DNA of 44,665 bases from Nostocales cyanobacterium LEGE 12452 (GTDB taxonomy: Bacteria; Cyanobacteriota; Cyanobacteriia; Cyanobacteriales; Nostocaceae). The position numbers and the translations under genes are program-made. This document shows, in pieces, positions 36,191 through 44,658 of the stretch; within the stretch, counting starts at the first letter, position 1; the number at the start of each line of letters is the position of its first letter. Where the stretch lies: positions 1 through 44,665 of the forward strand of contig JADEXV010000032.1 of NCBI GenBank assembly GCA_015206945.1. The letters run 5' to 3'. A model generated the notes under the pieces. The model worked only from the letters and a program-made list of their open reading frames with translations. It was not told where the DNA came from and did not search any database.

Positions 36191-36664
36191 TTAAACACTG
36201 GAAGAACTTAGCCTCGCATCTATATCAAATTGCCTGAGGAGTAGCGATGTAAACCGTGGTAAAACACACCTGCACCAACCAATAAATAGCACGGTAGTTG
36301 AGCCAGCCACAGCTAGCACAGAATGAATCAAAGCTAGCGATCGCAATGCCTCAATCGGCAAATAAGTCACAAATACAGCTGGAATCAACGTGTATAGCAG
36401 CAGCTTCACTGTTCCCTCAAACAAAGTTGCTGGATAGGTACTGAAGGTAAGCATGGCATTTCGCCACTGTTGTGTAAGTCCTTCGGAATTGCTCAGATAA
36501 AAGCTGAGGCTACCTGTCAAAATATTAAAGCTGACAAACAATGTCGCCACTGAAACTGTCAATCCAGTGAACAATGCCAAATGCACCGCATCAGGCTTGA
36601 CAAAAAACAAATAAATCCCATATCCAAAAAGCCATTCTGCTAAGTGTGCATCTCCATAAATCTA
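36191..36664 (-). pseudogene. C-terminal remnant of an ABC-2 type (DUF990-like) permease
   Basis: The open frame, read from just after an upstream stop codon (TAG at 36665-36667), encodes about 157 residues that match the second half of ABC-2 family permeases of about 260 aa. Markers are LTGSLSFYL, MLTFSTYPATLFEG and LLLYTLIPAVFVTYLPIEAL. The N-terminal three helices are missing: there is no ATG in a good context, only a TTG at 36610, and nothing related lies upstream. No ATPase partner is nearby. I judge it a truncated gene, although a short expressed protein from 36610 (139 aa, three to four helices) cannot be excluded. Confidence 0.65.
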
Positions 36665-36732
36665 GCTATTGCTAGATGCTGAAATTATCTCAAAAGCTAT
36701 AATCTACATCTGTTGCACCGAGAGATTAACTT

Positions 36733-38067
36733 GTGGATGTCATATTAGAACGATCGCACGAATTAAAACAAGCCTTAGTTGATTTTGTCCTTGATGCTGA
36801 AGGCGAACTGGCACAAGCGCTGGAAACTTATGCAGCAGAACAGTTGCGCCGTGGAAGTGGTGATAATACACAGCAGGACTTAACCATCGATAGCTTTTTG
36901 ACAGCCGGGAAGGTCGGCGATAAGTCTCCATTAGAGTTGTTTATCGAAAGCCATCCAGATTTAGCAGAAAGCGATCGCAGCCTAATCAATAGTTGGCATC
37001 ATAGTTTTATTGGCTTATTTGCCATAACGAATATTCTAGCTGATGGCTTTGAATTGACGAACTGGTTGACAGATAAACACTACATCGCCAAACCAAACAA
37101 TGCTCAAACATTACAGGCAATATCTCGGTTGAAGGTCGGAGAAATCTTGCTAACTCGCATTTCGCCCGTTACCGATAGCTATTGGATGTTTTCTGGCCCC
37201 TACACAATAATGGGTAAATTAGGTAAACCAAAACTTGCTGTAGCAATTGGTAATTTTAAAGAAAACTATAAAAGTAATCTTTACAGCGATGCTCCAGACT
37301 TACTAGAAGAAGCTTGGCAGTCAGTAGAAAAATATCATCAGCAGTTTGTAGACTTTTTTGGCACTGATGAAATCACACTACCTGGATACCAGCTCAATAA
37401 AAAAATAGCGGAATTTCAAGAAGTAATTACTGAAGAAACCTTTGCAGCCGCAGGAATTGATACTTCTAAATCTCTTGCTGAAGTGGCAGAAGCAGCTGGA
37501 ATTGGCGACGAAGAAATAAAAGCAGCCGCACAAGAATTTGGTGCTGATTCCAACGTAGTCTCTGAGATGTTTAACAGCAAAAGCAGCAAGAGCAAAATGG
37601 TTATGCCAAAGGTTGATTTGCCTGCTGAACTCAAGAAAGCAGAACAGGTAACGGCTCTCTCTCATCCCCGTTGGGGACAAATGTTTTTACCAACATATAG
37701 TAAAATACAAGCAATTTTATCGACAGAGGACTGGCAAAGTGTTCAAGGAGCGGAAAAACTAATTCGCTACTACTTAGAAGATAAAAGTATTAATGCTTTT
37801 ATCTGGTATCGATTAGCGCAACAGTATCCAACTCAATTAGAAAATGTGTTGCAAACATTTTTGCAACGTCCAGAGTTTAGGCTTGAAAGTGACTTGAATG
37901 CACTTTTGCAAGAATTCCACAAACCTATTGAGCCAGAGTTGCCAGACATTGCCAGTGTACCCATACATTTGCATAACTTATTTCAGGAAGCTTTAGGAGA
38001 AGTTAACAAATCTAAGCCGAAGGGTAAGGGGCAACAAAAGCCAGCAAAGGGTTTTCAACGAGGTTAA
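36733..38067 (+). CDS. conserved hypothetical protein, 444 aa
   Basis: A soluble, mostly helical protein without signal peptide or membrane helix. The N-terminal half includes SWHHSFIGLFAITNILADGFELTNWLTDKHY, a turn (GEILLTRISPVTDSYWMFSGPYTIMG) and KLAVAIGNFKENYK. The middle has an acidic helical repeat (AEVAEAAGIGDEEIKAAAQEFG). The C-terminal part (residues about 300-440) may form helical repeats and ends in a basic KPKGKGQQKPAKGFQRG tail, which suggests contact with nucleic acid or membranes. The start is a GTG at 36733. I do not recognise the family. It is one of the genes on the distal side of the defence-type nuclease, but nothing links them functionally. Confidence 0.75.
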   Translation: MDVILERSHELKQALVDFVLDAEGELAQALETYAAEQLRRGSGDNTQQDLTIDSFLTAGKVGDKSPLELFIESHPDLAESDRSLINSWHHSFIGLFAITNILADGFELTNWLTDKHYIAKPNNAQTLQAISRLKVGEILLTRISPVTDSYWMFSGPYTIMGKLGKPKLAVAIGNFKENYKSNLYSDAPDLLEEAWQSVEKYHQQFVDFFGTDEITLPGYQLNKKIAEFQEVITEETFAAAGIDTSKSLAEVAEAAGIGDEEIKAAAQEFGADSNVVSEMFNSKSSKSKMVMPKVDLPAELKKAEQVTALSHPRWGQMFLPTYSKIQAILSTEDWQSVQGAEKLIRYYLEDKSINAFIWYRLAQQYPTQLENVLQTFLQRPEFRLESDLNALLQEFHKPIEPELPDIASVPIHLHNLFQEALGEVNKSKPKGKGQQKPAKGFQRG

Positions 38068-38218
38068 CAAATATATGCAACATTTTACCCTACTCACTTA
38101 GGCTTCTATGGTTTCCTTTCTTAAAATCGTTTTTAGGAGTGTATAGCTAGCTGTGCGCTCCCACAGACTATTGTGTGAAATCACGATCGCAAACGAGATC
38201 GAGGCTAGCTAGTTATAT

Positions 38219-38656
38219 TTACAGATCAGTAGATAACAGGTGAACAATCTCATCTACAATTTCTTCTGGACTCTCAAGCTTGACTAGAAATCGATTAAAA
38301 CCAGCATTCAAAGCCTTATAGCTTGAGACTTCCCGTGTATAAGAAGTGATAGCGATCGCAGGCAACTGCCTTAAAAATTGGCGAGAATGCACTCGAATTT
38401 GCTCAATTAACCAATTTCCATCATGTTCTGGCAACTTCATGTTGCACACCAGAATATCGGGATGAAGCGATTCAACTAAGGTAAGAGCTTCTTCTGCATC
38501 GGTTAAAGCCATTACCTCTGCACCAGCTGCTTCCAAAATGAAGATGAGCAAATCTGCAATATCTGGCTCATCCTCTACCAGTAAAATCAAGATTCCAACA
38601 AGCGGCTGGAGCAAATTTAATTCAGTTTCTTGATTCATTTTTTGATCGGTTGCCAT
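38219..38656 (-). CDS. response regulator receiver-domain protein lacking the phospho-acceptor Asp
   Basis: The protein has 145 aa and a single CheY-like receiver domain. The acidic pocket (LLVEDEPDIADLL), the Thr/Ser (AITSY) and the Lys (FLVKLESPE) are conserved. At the phosphorylation site, expected as LxxDxxLP, it reads LVCNMKLP, so Asp is replaced by Asn72. It is probably a pseudo-receiver that does not accept phosphate. It has no output domain, and no kinase gene adjoins. The convergent gene (36733-38067) ends 151 bases away; a partial TAGCTAGC inverted repeat lies in that gap. Confidence 0.9.
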   Translation of the reverse strand: MATDQKMNQETELNLLQPLVGILILLVEDEPDIADLLIFILEAAGAEVMALTDAEEALTLVESLHPDILVCNMKLPEHDGNWLIEQIRVHSRQFLRQLPAIAITSYTREVSSYKALNAGFNRFLVKLESPEEIVDEIVHLLSTDL

Positions 38657-38823
38657 GCCGTCCCTTTATTGCCTGCTATAGTCTGCTATTTCTATTGCAA
38701 TGTATGGAGCGGAATAAGTATTCACCCTAAATATAGAAACTTGGGGTGAAAAGCTCTAGAACAGGCTTTAATTATTTTTTGGTAACAGGTAGAAAAAAGC
38801 TCTTACCTATTACCCATGACTGA

Positions 38824-40215
38824 TTACCGAGGTTCAGTCTGAGTTGAAACTGTTAATACTTGCGGTGGTGTAGCATCCGGCGGATAGAGAAAGTCTACTT
38901 CTACCAAAGAGCGATCGCCTGGTTTCATCTTTAATAAAACTAATGGTTCTCCTGGTTGACCTCTCTTTTGCACTAAATGCAGAAACTGAGTTTGTGGCTG
39001 ATTTTGGTCATTTTTGTAACGTACTCGCACTGTTCCTCGGAAGAATACTTGAGGGGCGGGTGTACTCAGAAAGCGTAACCCTGGTTTGACTAATTGATCC
39101 TCCTTGAGTGGTGTTTGTATCGAGACACTAACAGTTTGAGAACTTTGAGTATTGTTGTATAGCGGCAACTTGAGATTATATTGAATTCCATAGTTGCCAT
39201 GAGCGCGATATGCGGTGTCAGGATAGCGCACTAGCATAGGCGCACTTTGAATTTGACCAGTTCCTAATGTACCGCCATGCAGGGTACTCAGAGCGTAGGA
39301 AAACACTTGACCAGGCTGGGGGATAGTTAGATATCTAGCTTTAGGCTTATCTACTACTAAGGCTCTCCATCGTGAACCACCAACCACTCCCGCAACACGC
39401 CCATAAATTCTTGGCTTGCCAGTTTCTTCTAGGGGAGTGGGGGTTTTATCGCGTGGGCCAGCCACATCACTATTATTAAGTAAATTTTGCCACTCTTCTA
39501 AAGTAGGCGATCTCTCACTGCCATCAGGATTCTCCCGTGCAAACATCGCTAGGCTAGCTGCATAGACAGTACCATCACTTTGTAGTCGCATAAATGTAGA
39601 CCGACCATTCAGGGGTGGTGCCAATCCCTGCACAGGAATTGGCAAATTGAGTAACATCCGACTTTGCTTTTGTGGAATCTCAATTTGGGCAGGGAAAATC
39701 TCTTGTCGCACTCCCCGAAGTACATCAGACATGACGCGATCGCCTGGTCCAGCAAAAACTTTACCTAAAAGGTTTTGGCTCAAGGATGGTAACTGAATAA
39801 ATGGTGCGTCCGGTTGACTTAAATAACTCGCCGCTTGCCAAATATTTACCTTTACTGTTTCCGAACTAGGGTTATGCAAAATTATCCCTAAATAAAGAGA
39901 ACGTAAATTCTCTGCTGGTTCAGCCTTCGCAACGTGATGGGCAAAAATATCAAATCGTCCCCGAAAAGGAAAATTCAGATGCGCTGTTGGCACTTTTTTC
40001 CCATCTGGTGGAAAGGTGGAAAGTAAAATCCCTTCTTTCAAAACCAATTCTGGACTATTGCTATTAAAGGTTGGCACTTTATCCAATTGACCTGGTAAAG
40101 GACGCACTTCTTGTGGTTGGACGACTTCTTCAGGTGGTAGCGTGGCAGGAGTTGATTGGGCAATTGAGAAAATTAGTAACAATGGGAACATATACTTAGA
40201 TATTTCTTTCACCAT
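38824..40215 (-). CDS. DUF3370 family secreted protein
   Basis: The protein has 463 aa. An N-terminal signal peptide (YMFPLLLIFSIAQSTPA) is followed by the DUF3370 region: EEVVQPQEVRPLPGQLDKVPTF, FPFRGRFDIFAHHVA and YLGIILHNPSSETVKVNIW. It also has RSTFMRLQSDGTVYAASLAMF and NYGIQYNLKLPLYNNT. This beta-rich family is found mainly in cyanobacteria and is of unknown function; a periplasmic or surface location is expected. The start codon at 40215 follows the stop of the upstream gene by only seven bases, so the two form an operon. Confidence 0.85.
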   Translation of the reverse strand: MVKEISKYMFPLLLIFSIAQSTPATLPPEEVVQPQEVRPLPGQLDKVPTFNSNSPELVLKEGILLSTFPPDGKKVPTAHLNFPFRGRFDIFAHHVAKAEPAENLRSLYLGIILHNPSSETVKVNIWQAASYLSQPDAPFIQLPSLSQNLLGKVFAGPGDRVMSDVLRGVRQEIFPAQIEIPQKQSRMLLNLPIPVQGLAPPLNGRSTFMRLQSDGTVYAASLAMFARENPDGSERSPTLEEWQNLLNNSDVAGPRDKTPTPLEETGKPRIYGRVAGVVGGSRWRALVVDKPKARYLTIPQPGQVFSYALSTLHGGTLGTGQIQSAPMLVRYPDTAYRAHGNYGIQYNLKLPLYNNTQSSQTVSVSIQTPLKEDQLVKPGLRFLSTPAPQVFFRGTVRVRYKNDQNQPQTQFLHLVQKRGQPGEPLVLLKMKPGDRSLVEVDFLYPPDATPPQVLTVSTQTEPR

Positions 40216-40222
40216 ACAGACA

Positions 40223-40744
40223 TTAACAACTTGATGAAAGTGCCAGTTTGTTAATAATTAATACGAAATCGGCAAGAATCCCCATCAAATTTTCTTGATT
40301 AAGAACCGGAACGTGGACAAAAATACAACGTGCTGTGAGTTGATTTTGGCTTAAGTAGTCCAACACTGAATAGTAAAGACCCTCGCAAACAAATTTCCCA
40401 CAGTCGTGGCTAATCTGAATTTTTGCTGCTCCCGCCACTAATTTTTCTAAATCAACTTCTGTCTGTAAAATACTTTCTCCACAGCTAGCACCTGCTTCCA
40501 CACTTAATTGTGTACGGCTTGCAGCCATGCCACAACAGATGATGTAATCAGGTTGGATTGCCTTGATTTTTTCCATTACCTGAGTACTAGCAAGTTGCAC
40601 ATCTACGGGTAATTGGCGTAAAAAAGTTAAGTCATGTGGTATCAACTCAAGTTTGGTAACTTCAAGTAATAAATCATCAGAAGAATTTGACTGTTGATCT
40701 TTTAGCCAAGTGTCAAAAGAAGTTAATAGAATTCTTTTCTTCAT
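40223..40744 (-). CDS. pyroglutamyl-peptidase I-like (C15 family) protein, short
   Basis: The protein has 173 aa, against about 200-215 for typical enzymes of the family, which remove N-terminal pyroglutamate. Recognisable parts are a start MKKRILLTSFDTWL (usual GFEPF replaced), QPDYIICCGMAASRTQLSVE with a Glu in the catalytic position, SHDCGKFVCEGLYYSVL with the catalytic Cys, and CIFVHVPVL with the catalytic His. All three catalytic residues therefore seem present although the N-terminal substrate loop is altered. It starts at the ATG 40744 and is followed seven bases after its stop by the DUF3370 gene. Divergent from hisH. Confidence 0.75.
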   Translation of the reverse strand: MKKRILLTSFDTWLKDQQSNSSDDLLLEVTKLELIPHDLTFLRQLPVDVQLASTQVMEKIKAIQPDYIICCGMAASRTQLSVEAGASCGESILQTEVDLEKLVAGAAKIQISHDCGKFVCEGLYYSVLDYLSQNQLTARCIFVHVPVLNQENLMGILADFVLIINKLALSSSC

Positions 40745-40802
40745 AACAAATATTATTTAGAATAGAAAAACCCTCCATAATAAATTTACAAGGAGCAGGT
40801 AA

Positions 40803-41438
40803 ATGCCAGTAATTGCGGTCGTAGATTATGAGATGGGAAATTTGCACTCAGTTTGTAAAGGCTTGGAAAAAGCTGGGGCAACTCCTAATGTTACTTATTC
40901 TCCAAAGGAATTAGAGCAAGCAGATGCTATAGTCCTACCGGGAGTGGGAGCATTTGATCCAGCAGTGCAACACCTGCGATCGCGCGGTTTAGAACAACCT
41001 ATTAAAGAAGCGATCGCATCTGGTAAACCCTTTTTGGGAATTTGTTTAGGATTGCAAATTCTCTTTGAATCAAGTGCCGAAGGTACTCAACCAGGGCTAG
41101 GAATTATCAAAGGAAAAGTGCGGCGGTTTCGTCCCGAACCTGACATCACTATTCCTCACATGGGTTGGAATCAACTGGAAATGACTCAACCAAAAAATCT
41201 TTTGTGGGAGCATTTACCGTCCGATCCTTGGGTGTATTTTGTCCATTCCTACTATGTTGACCCAATAGACCCGCTAATCCGTGCAGCAACTATCACTCAC
41301 GGTACTCAAACCGTCACAGCTGCGATCGCTCACGAAAACCTGATGGCAGTACAATTTCACCCCGAAAAATCCTCTAATATCGGATTGCAAATACTATCTA
41401 ATTTCGTTGCTCAAGTCCGCGAAAAAATTCCTGCCTAA
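40803..41438 (+). CDS. hisH: imidazole glycerol phosphate synthase subunit HisH
   Basis: The protein has 211 aa. It is the glutaminase subunit that supplies ammonia to HisF for imidazole glycerol phosphate in histidine synthesis. The class I glutamine amidotransferase triad is visible: Cys in LGICLGLQILF, and His and Glu in VQFHPEKSS. The N-terminus (AVVDYEMGNLHSV) and the VLPGVGAF loop are typical of HisH. A good AAGGAG Shine-Dalgarno sequence precedes the ATG at 40803. The gene is not with hisF here; his genes are scattered in cyanobacteria. Confidence 0.97.
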   Translation: MPVIAVVDYEMGNLHSVCKGLEKAGATPNVTYSPKELEQADAIVLPGVGAFDPAVQHLRSRGLEQPIKEAIASGKPFLGICLGLQILFESSAEGTQPGLGIIKGKVRRFRPEPDITIPHMGWNQLEMTQPKNLLWEHLPSDPWVYFVHSYYVDPIDPLIRAATITHGTQTVTAAIAHENLMAVQFHPEKSSNIGLQILSNFVAQVREKIPA

Positions 41439-41526
41439 TATTCTTTTTGTCATTTGTTCTTTGTCTTTTGTCTAAAACTAATACTTCGGCTCCGCGGTAG
41501 TTGAGTGCAGTCGAAACTCAGTACAA

Positions 41527-41570
41527 GTGACCAATGACTAATGACTAATGACCAATGACTAATAACCAAT
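41527..41570. repeat. STRR heptamers running up to the rsmD start codon
   Basis: Six copies of ATGACYA-type heptamers (CCAATGACTAATGACTAATG and so on) end directly at the AATGAGC that contains the rsmD start. The repeat occupies the position where the ribosome site should be. Confidence 0.75.
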
Positions 41571-42114
41571 GAGCTTGAGAATTTACGGCAATCGCCAGCT
41601 AAAAACTTTACCAGGAAAAGAAACTAGACCCACTAGTGCGCGAGTAAGAGGGGCAGTCTTTAATATTTGGCAAGGAGAAATTGCAGGTTGTCGCTGGCTA
41701 GATTTGTGCGCCGGTACTGGTTCAATGGGCGCAGAGGCTTTGTGTAGAGGAGCCAGCCTAGTAGTGGGAATTGAACAATCAAGCCGAGCCTGTGCCACCA
41801 TCCAACAAAATTGGCAGCAGTTAACTAATGCCGACCAGGAATTTCGGGTATTGCGGGGAGATATTACCCAGCAGTTAAAGACTTTATCAGGTAAGCAGTT
41901 TGATAGAATCTACTTCGATCCACCTTATGCCAGTGGATTGTACCAGCAAGTATTAGAAGCGATCGCTCATCATCAATTTTTAGATCCTAGCGGCGAAATC
42001 GCAGTTGAACACGCCTCACAAGGTTGGACACCGCCAGAGATTCCCGCTTGGGAAATTTGCCGTCAGAAAGTTTACGGCAACACATCACTTACTTTCTACA
42101 GAATTATGGAATGA
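41569..42114 (+). CDS. rsmD: 16S rRNA (guanine966-N2)-methyltransferase RsmD
   Basis: The protein has 181 aa and transfers a methyl group from S-adenosylmethionine to G966 of 16S rRNA. It shows ARVRGAVFNIWQGEI, motif I WLDLCAGTGSMGAEAL, and the catalytic DPPY in FDRIYFDPPYASGLY, which place it in the RsmD family (COG0742). The ATG at 41569 is the only start that keeps the N-terminal RIYGNRQLKTLPG element. It lies at the very end of a heptamer repeat array. The gene is followed by a repeat-rich stretch and then by petG on the opposite strand. Confidence 0.93.
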   Translation: MSLRIYGNRQLKTLPGKETRPTSARVRGAVFNIWQGEIAGCRWLDLCAGTGSMGAEALCRGASLVVGIEQSSRACATIQQNWQQLTNADQEFRVLRGDITQQLKTLSGKQFDRIYFDPPYASGLYQQVLEAIAHHQFLDPSGEIAVEHASQGWTPPEIPAWEICRQKVYGNTSLTFYRIME

Positions 42115-42205
42115 CAGGAATGGGGAGTGGGGCAGAAAACTTGCTTCCTTGTCTTCCTTATTCCCCTTCCCTCATCCTACTCGGCAACACCAGTTGTTCT
42201 CCTAT

Positions 42206-42230
42206 CGGAGACGCTACGCGTAGCTTGCTT
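42206..42230. repeat. dispersed palindromic repeat between rsmD and petG
   Basis: A GACGCTACGCGTAGCTTGCTT unit containing the perfect palindrome GCTACGCGTAGC. Related to the segments at about 23678-23730 and 43210-43250. Common between genes in Nostoc genomes. Confidence 0.6.
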
Positions 42231-42301
42231 AAGAGCAGGGGTACAAGTCAGCAGAACTGCCCAACGCACTGGCTCCTCAGCACTCAGCACTGGGCACTCC
42301 C

Positions 42302-42415
42302 TCATCCCCCTAGCTGATTGGGGCGCTTGTATTGCTTATATGCAGCGTAAAAAAGTCCAGCGAGAGTTACGAAAACTAGACCAAGGACAATACCTGATAG
42401 CAGGGGTTCAACCAC
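42302..42415 (-). CDS. petG: cytochrome b6-f complex subunit 5 (PetG)
   Basis: A 37-aa protein, exactly the known length of PetG. It starts at a GTG and reads [18 protein letters not shown], then [19 protein letters not shown]. It is a single-span subunit at the rim of the cytochrome b6f complex in the thylakoid membrane, needed for stability of the complex in photosynthetic and respiratory electron transport. The gene is divergent from the c-type cytochrome gene across about 210 bases. Easy to overlook because of its size; a longer plus-strand frame covers the same bases. Confidence 0.96.
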   Translation of the reverse strand: MVEPLLSGIVLGLVFVTLAGLFYAAYKQYKRPNQLGG

Positions 42416-42624
42416 TGTAAATCTCCTCTTTGTAATTATTAAATATTCGTTGCCTGTTTTTTATTTTACCAAATTTCGTATGAATCCTGCATCCTACAGC
42501 CTTTTGGAGGGTAACTGCCCACAAAAAAATAGTCTTCTGTGCTTGCAGACACAATCAAGAACTTTTAAGCTATGTGTAGGAAATGAAAACTTTTTAGCAC
42601 ACCTAGATTTTCACAGCAAACCTT

Positions 42625-42999
42625 TTGGATAACCAGATTACCAAACCTGAAATTTTGATTCAGCGGATCCTTTTATTGACGCTGGCTATACTGCTAGGAG
42701 TCCCTTTGGGCTTTTTTGGTGTTCAGTTGGTTCAAGCCTCCGATCCATACGTCAAGAGCGTTCTATCCCTAACAGGAAACCCAGTTCAAGGACACGCGAT
42801 CTTCCAAATTAACTGTGCTGGTTGTCATGGCTTGGAAGCAGACGGGCGAGTGGGGCCGAGTTTGCAAGCTGTTTCAAAGCACAAATCTCGGTATGGGCTG
42901 ATTCGCCAAGTGATAAGTGGCGAAACACCGCCAATGCCAAAATTCCAACCTAGTGCTCAAGAAATGGCGGATCTTTTGAACTATTTAGAATCGTTGTAA
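42625..42999 (+). CDS. cytM: membrane-anchored c-type cytochrome, CytM-like
   Basis: The protein has 124 aa and one haem. An uncleaved N-terminal anchor (ILLLTLAILLGVPLGFFGVQLVQ) leads to DPYVKSVLSLTGNPVQGHAIF, the haem motif CAGCH and a likely axial Met in PPMPKFQP; the end MADLLNYLESL is the last helix. Size, anchor and sequence style suggest cytochrome cM, a minor cyanobacterial cytochrome implicated in dark or stress electron flow. The start is a TTG at 42625. I recognise it by resemblance in memory and could be wrong about the exact class. Adjacent petG fits an electron transport theme. Confidence 0.75.
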   Translation: MDNQITKPEILIQRILLLTLAILLGVPLGFFGVQLVQASDPYVKSVLSLTGNPVQGHAIFQINCAGCHGLEADGRVGPSLQAVSKHKSRYGLIRQVISGETPPMPKFQPSAQEMADLLNYLESL

Positions 43000-43643
43000 A
43001 TCTAAGAACTTTTGGTTGTAGGATACGTAAACACCTTTATGTTAAAGTCCATCTACATGTGTATTTTTTTGCATGTCTGACAACTGTAAAGAAACCTCTA
43101 GATACTCGATAGCGTTCGCGCAATGTCTCCTAGAGACGCTTTAGGAATGTAGGAGCGTTGCCCTTGGCACATTATGCCTGCTCTACTTGAGAAAATTCCA
43201 AACGCTTAGGTGCGAGACGCTGCACGTAGTTTGCTTCTCCTTAAGGCTACGTGGACTTATTAACGTCCTTGGCGTCTCCCCCCACCAAACGCTCTTTCGA
43301 GGTTGGGAGAAGAACCACGACACTAATACCCTGTGCGTCTACACATAATAAATAGAAACCTCAAAACAGCCTAGCTCCGTCTGATAAACTTCGTCTTTAA
43401 AGTCCTAGTGGTGAGAACTATCTTTTGTCTTTATCTTCACATCTGCTAGTATTTGCGTAGAATCTTTGATAAAAACTCATATAAACTGTATATTTTAAAG
43501 TATGTTAGCAAGTAACTATTTAACTATTGTGAAAGTGAGGTTAGTATACCTAACTTTGTAGAATTAAGGTAAAAGCTCCTAGAAAATGGGCTAAAGTATA
43601 GCTTCTTTAACAGACTAGATATTCTTGAGATGACCGAAAGCTA
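43000..43643. other. repeat-rich intergenic region, 644 bp
   Basis: Contains several diverged pieces of dispersed repeats: GCGTTCGCGCAATGTCTCC (43112), GAGACGCTGCACGTAG (43214) and CTTAAGGCTACGTGG (43240). The last 250 bases are AT-rich and should include the promoter of the PPIase gene. No coding frame supported. Confidence 0.4.
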
Positions 43644-44444
43644 ATGACTGAAGCGATCCAAATCGGTAATCGTACAATTACAGCTAGTGAACTGATTTCC
43701 TTACTGGCAAGTTACCAAATGCTGCCACAGTTGCAGCGGGAATTAATAATTGATGAAGCGATAGAGCAAAACTCACGCTCCACCAAAGTAATAATAGAGT
43801 GTACCCCTGAGGAAGTAGCCCAAGCTAAACAGCAGTTTTACGCTGAAAAACAGTTCAAAAACGAAGAAGACATCCAGGCTTGGATGTCACATCAAGGGCT
43901 GACTCCCGATCAACTAGAAGTTATTACCACTCGTAAGCTGAAAATTGAAAAATTTAAGCAAGCCACTTGGGGTAATAAACTGGAATCTTACTTTTTTCAG
44001 TCCAAGGCAAAATTGGACAAAGTAATTTATTCTCTACTACGAACCCAGGATGTGGGAATTGCTCAAGAACTCTACTTTAGGATTCAGGCAAAAGAAAACT
44101 CTTTTGCTGATTTGGCCCGCGAATACTCACTTGGACCGGAAGCCCAAACTGGTGGCTTGGTAGGCCCGATTGAACTGAATGCACTACATCCCATAATGGT
44201 GCAAATGCTTTCTAGCAGTCAACCAGGTCAGATATTGCCTCCTACCCGTATCGCTGAATGGTTTGTGATTTTGCGTTTAGAAAAATTTATTTCAGCACAA
44301 CTGGATGAATTTATGAAAATGCGCCTGTTGAATGAACTCTTTGAAAACTGGCTACAAGAAAAGCAAAAGCAAATAATGTCTGCACCACAAGCAGAAGGGT
44401 TAAGTGACAGTCGAGAAACCTTTAACCAACCTAATACCGTCTAA
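43644..44444 (+). CDS. parvulin-type peptidylprolyl isomerase (SurA/PpiC-like)
   Basis: The protein has 266 aa. The N-terminal half (about 1-125) is helical and resembles the SurA chaperone domain (ASELISLLASYQMLPQLQRELIIDEAIE). The C-terminal rotamase domain (about 130-230) has DVGIAQELYFRIQAKENSFADLAREYSLG and AQTGGLVGPIELNALHPIM, the parvulin signature. There is no signal peptide, so it is cytoplasmic. In cyanobacteria such proteins are often found beside HlyD/ABC peptide exporters; none is present here. The ATG at 43644 is followed by a conserved-looking TEAIQIGNRTI. The gene ends about 45 bases before a hairpin terminator. Confidence 0.9.
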   Translation: MTEAIQIGNRTITASELISLLASYQMLPQLQRELIIDEAIEQNSRSTKVIIECTPEEVAQAKQQFYAEKQFKNEEDIQAWMSHQGLTPDQLEVITTRKLKIEKFKQATWGNKLESYFFQSKAKLDKVIYSLLRTQDVGIAQELYFRIQAKENSFADLAREYSLGPEAQTGGLVGPIELNALHPIMVQMLSSSQPGQILPPTRIAEWFVILRLEKFISAQLDEFMKMRLLNELFENWLQEKQKQIMSAPQAEGLSDSRETFNQPNTV

Positions 44445-44489
44445 AAATCTTGTCTGGCATTAGTAGCGCAATTCATTATAAAAACAAGA

Positions 44490-44525
44490 AGCCCCACGCT
44501 ATGATAAGAGCGTGGGGCTTTTTGT
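44490..44525. terminator. bidirectional terminator between the PPIase gene and the 5S rRNA
   Basis: AGCCCCACGCT and AGCGTGGGGCT form a perfect 11-bp GC-rich stem with an eight-base loop. On the plus strand it is followed by TTTTTG; on the minus strand the T-rich TTCTTGTTTTT follows. It serves the PPIase gene and the rRNA operon. Confidence 0.85.
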
Positions 44526-44539
44526 TTGTTTGAATAAGA

Positions 44540-44658
44540 ACCTGGCATCGAGCTATTTTTGCGTAGGGCTACCCCTAAACTATCGTTGCCGCAGCAGCGT
44601 TTCACCTCTGAGTTCGGGAAGGGTTCAGTGTGGTTCCACCGCGCAATAGACACCAGGA
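44540..44658 (-). rRNA. rrf: 5S ribosomal RNA
   Basis: On the minus strand the sequence begins TCCTGGTGTC, contains CCACACTGAACCCTTCCCGA and GAACTCAGAGGTGAAACGC, and ends GATGCCAGGT. The ends pair to form the terminal helix, and the length is about 119 bases. The rest of the rRNA operon must lie to the right, outside the window. A GC-rich hairpin terminator follows its 3' end. Confidence 0.93.

Noticed and set aside
36191..36610. Intact membrane protein of 139 aa
   Set aside because: The similarity to the C-terminal half of ABC-2 permeases begins before the TTG start and continues upstream in frame to a stop codon, which indicates truncation rather than a complete gene.
35266..38067. A multi-gene defence island around the Shedu-like gene
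   Set aside because: Only one gene has defence features. The 444-aa neighbour and the permease remnant show no known defence domain and no shared operon.
42127..42420. 97-codon plus-strand frame between rsmD and the cytochrome gene
   Set aside because: It is composed of repeat DNA in its first part and lies opposite petG, an unmistakable gene, in the second.
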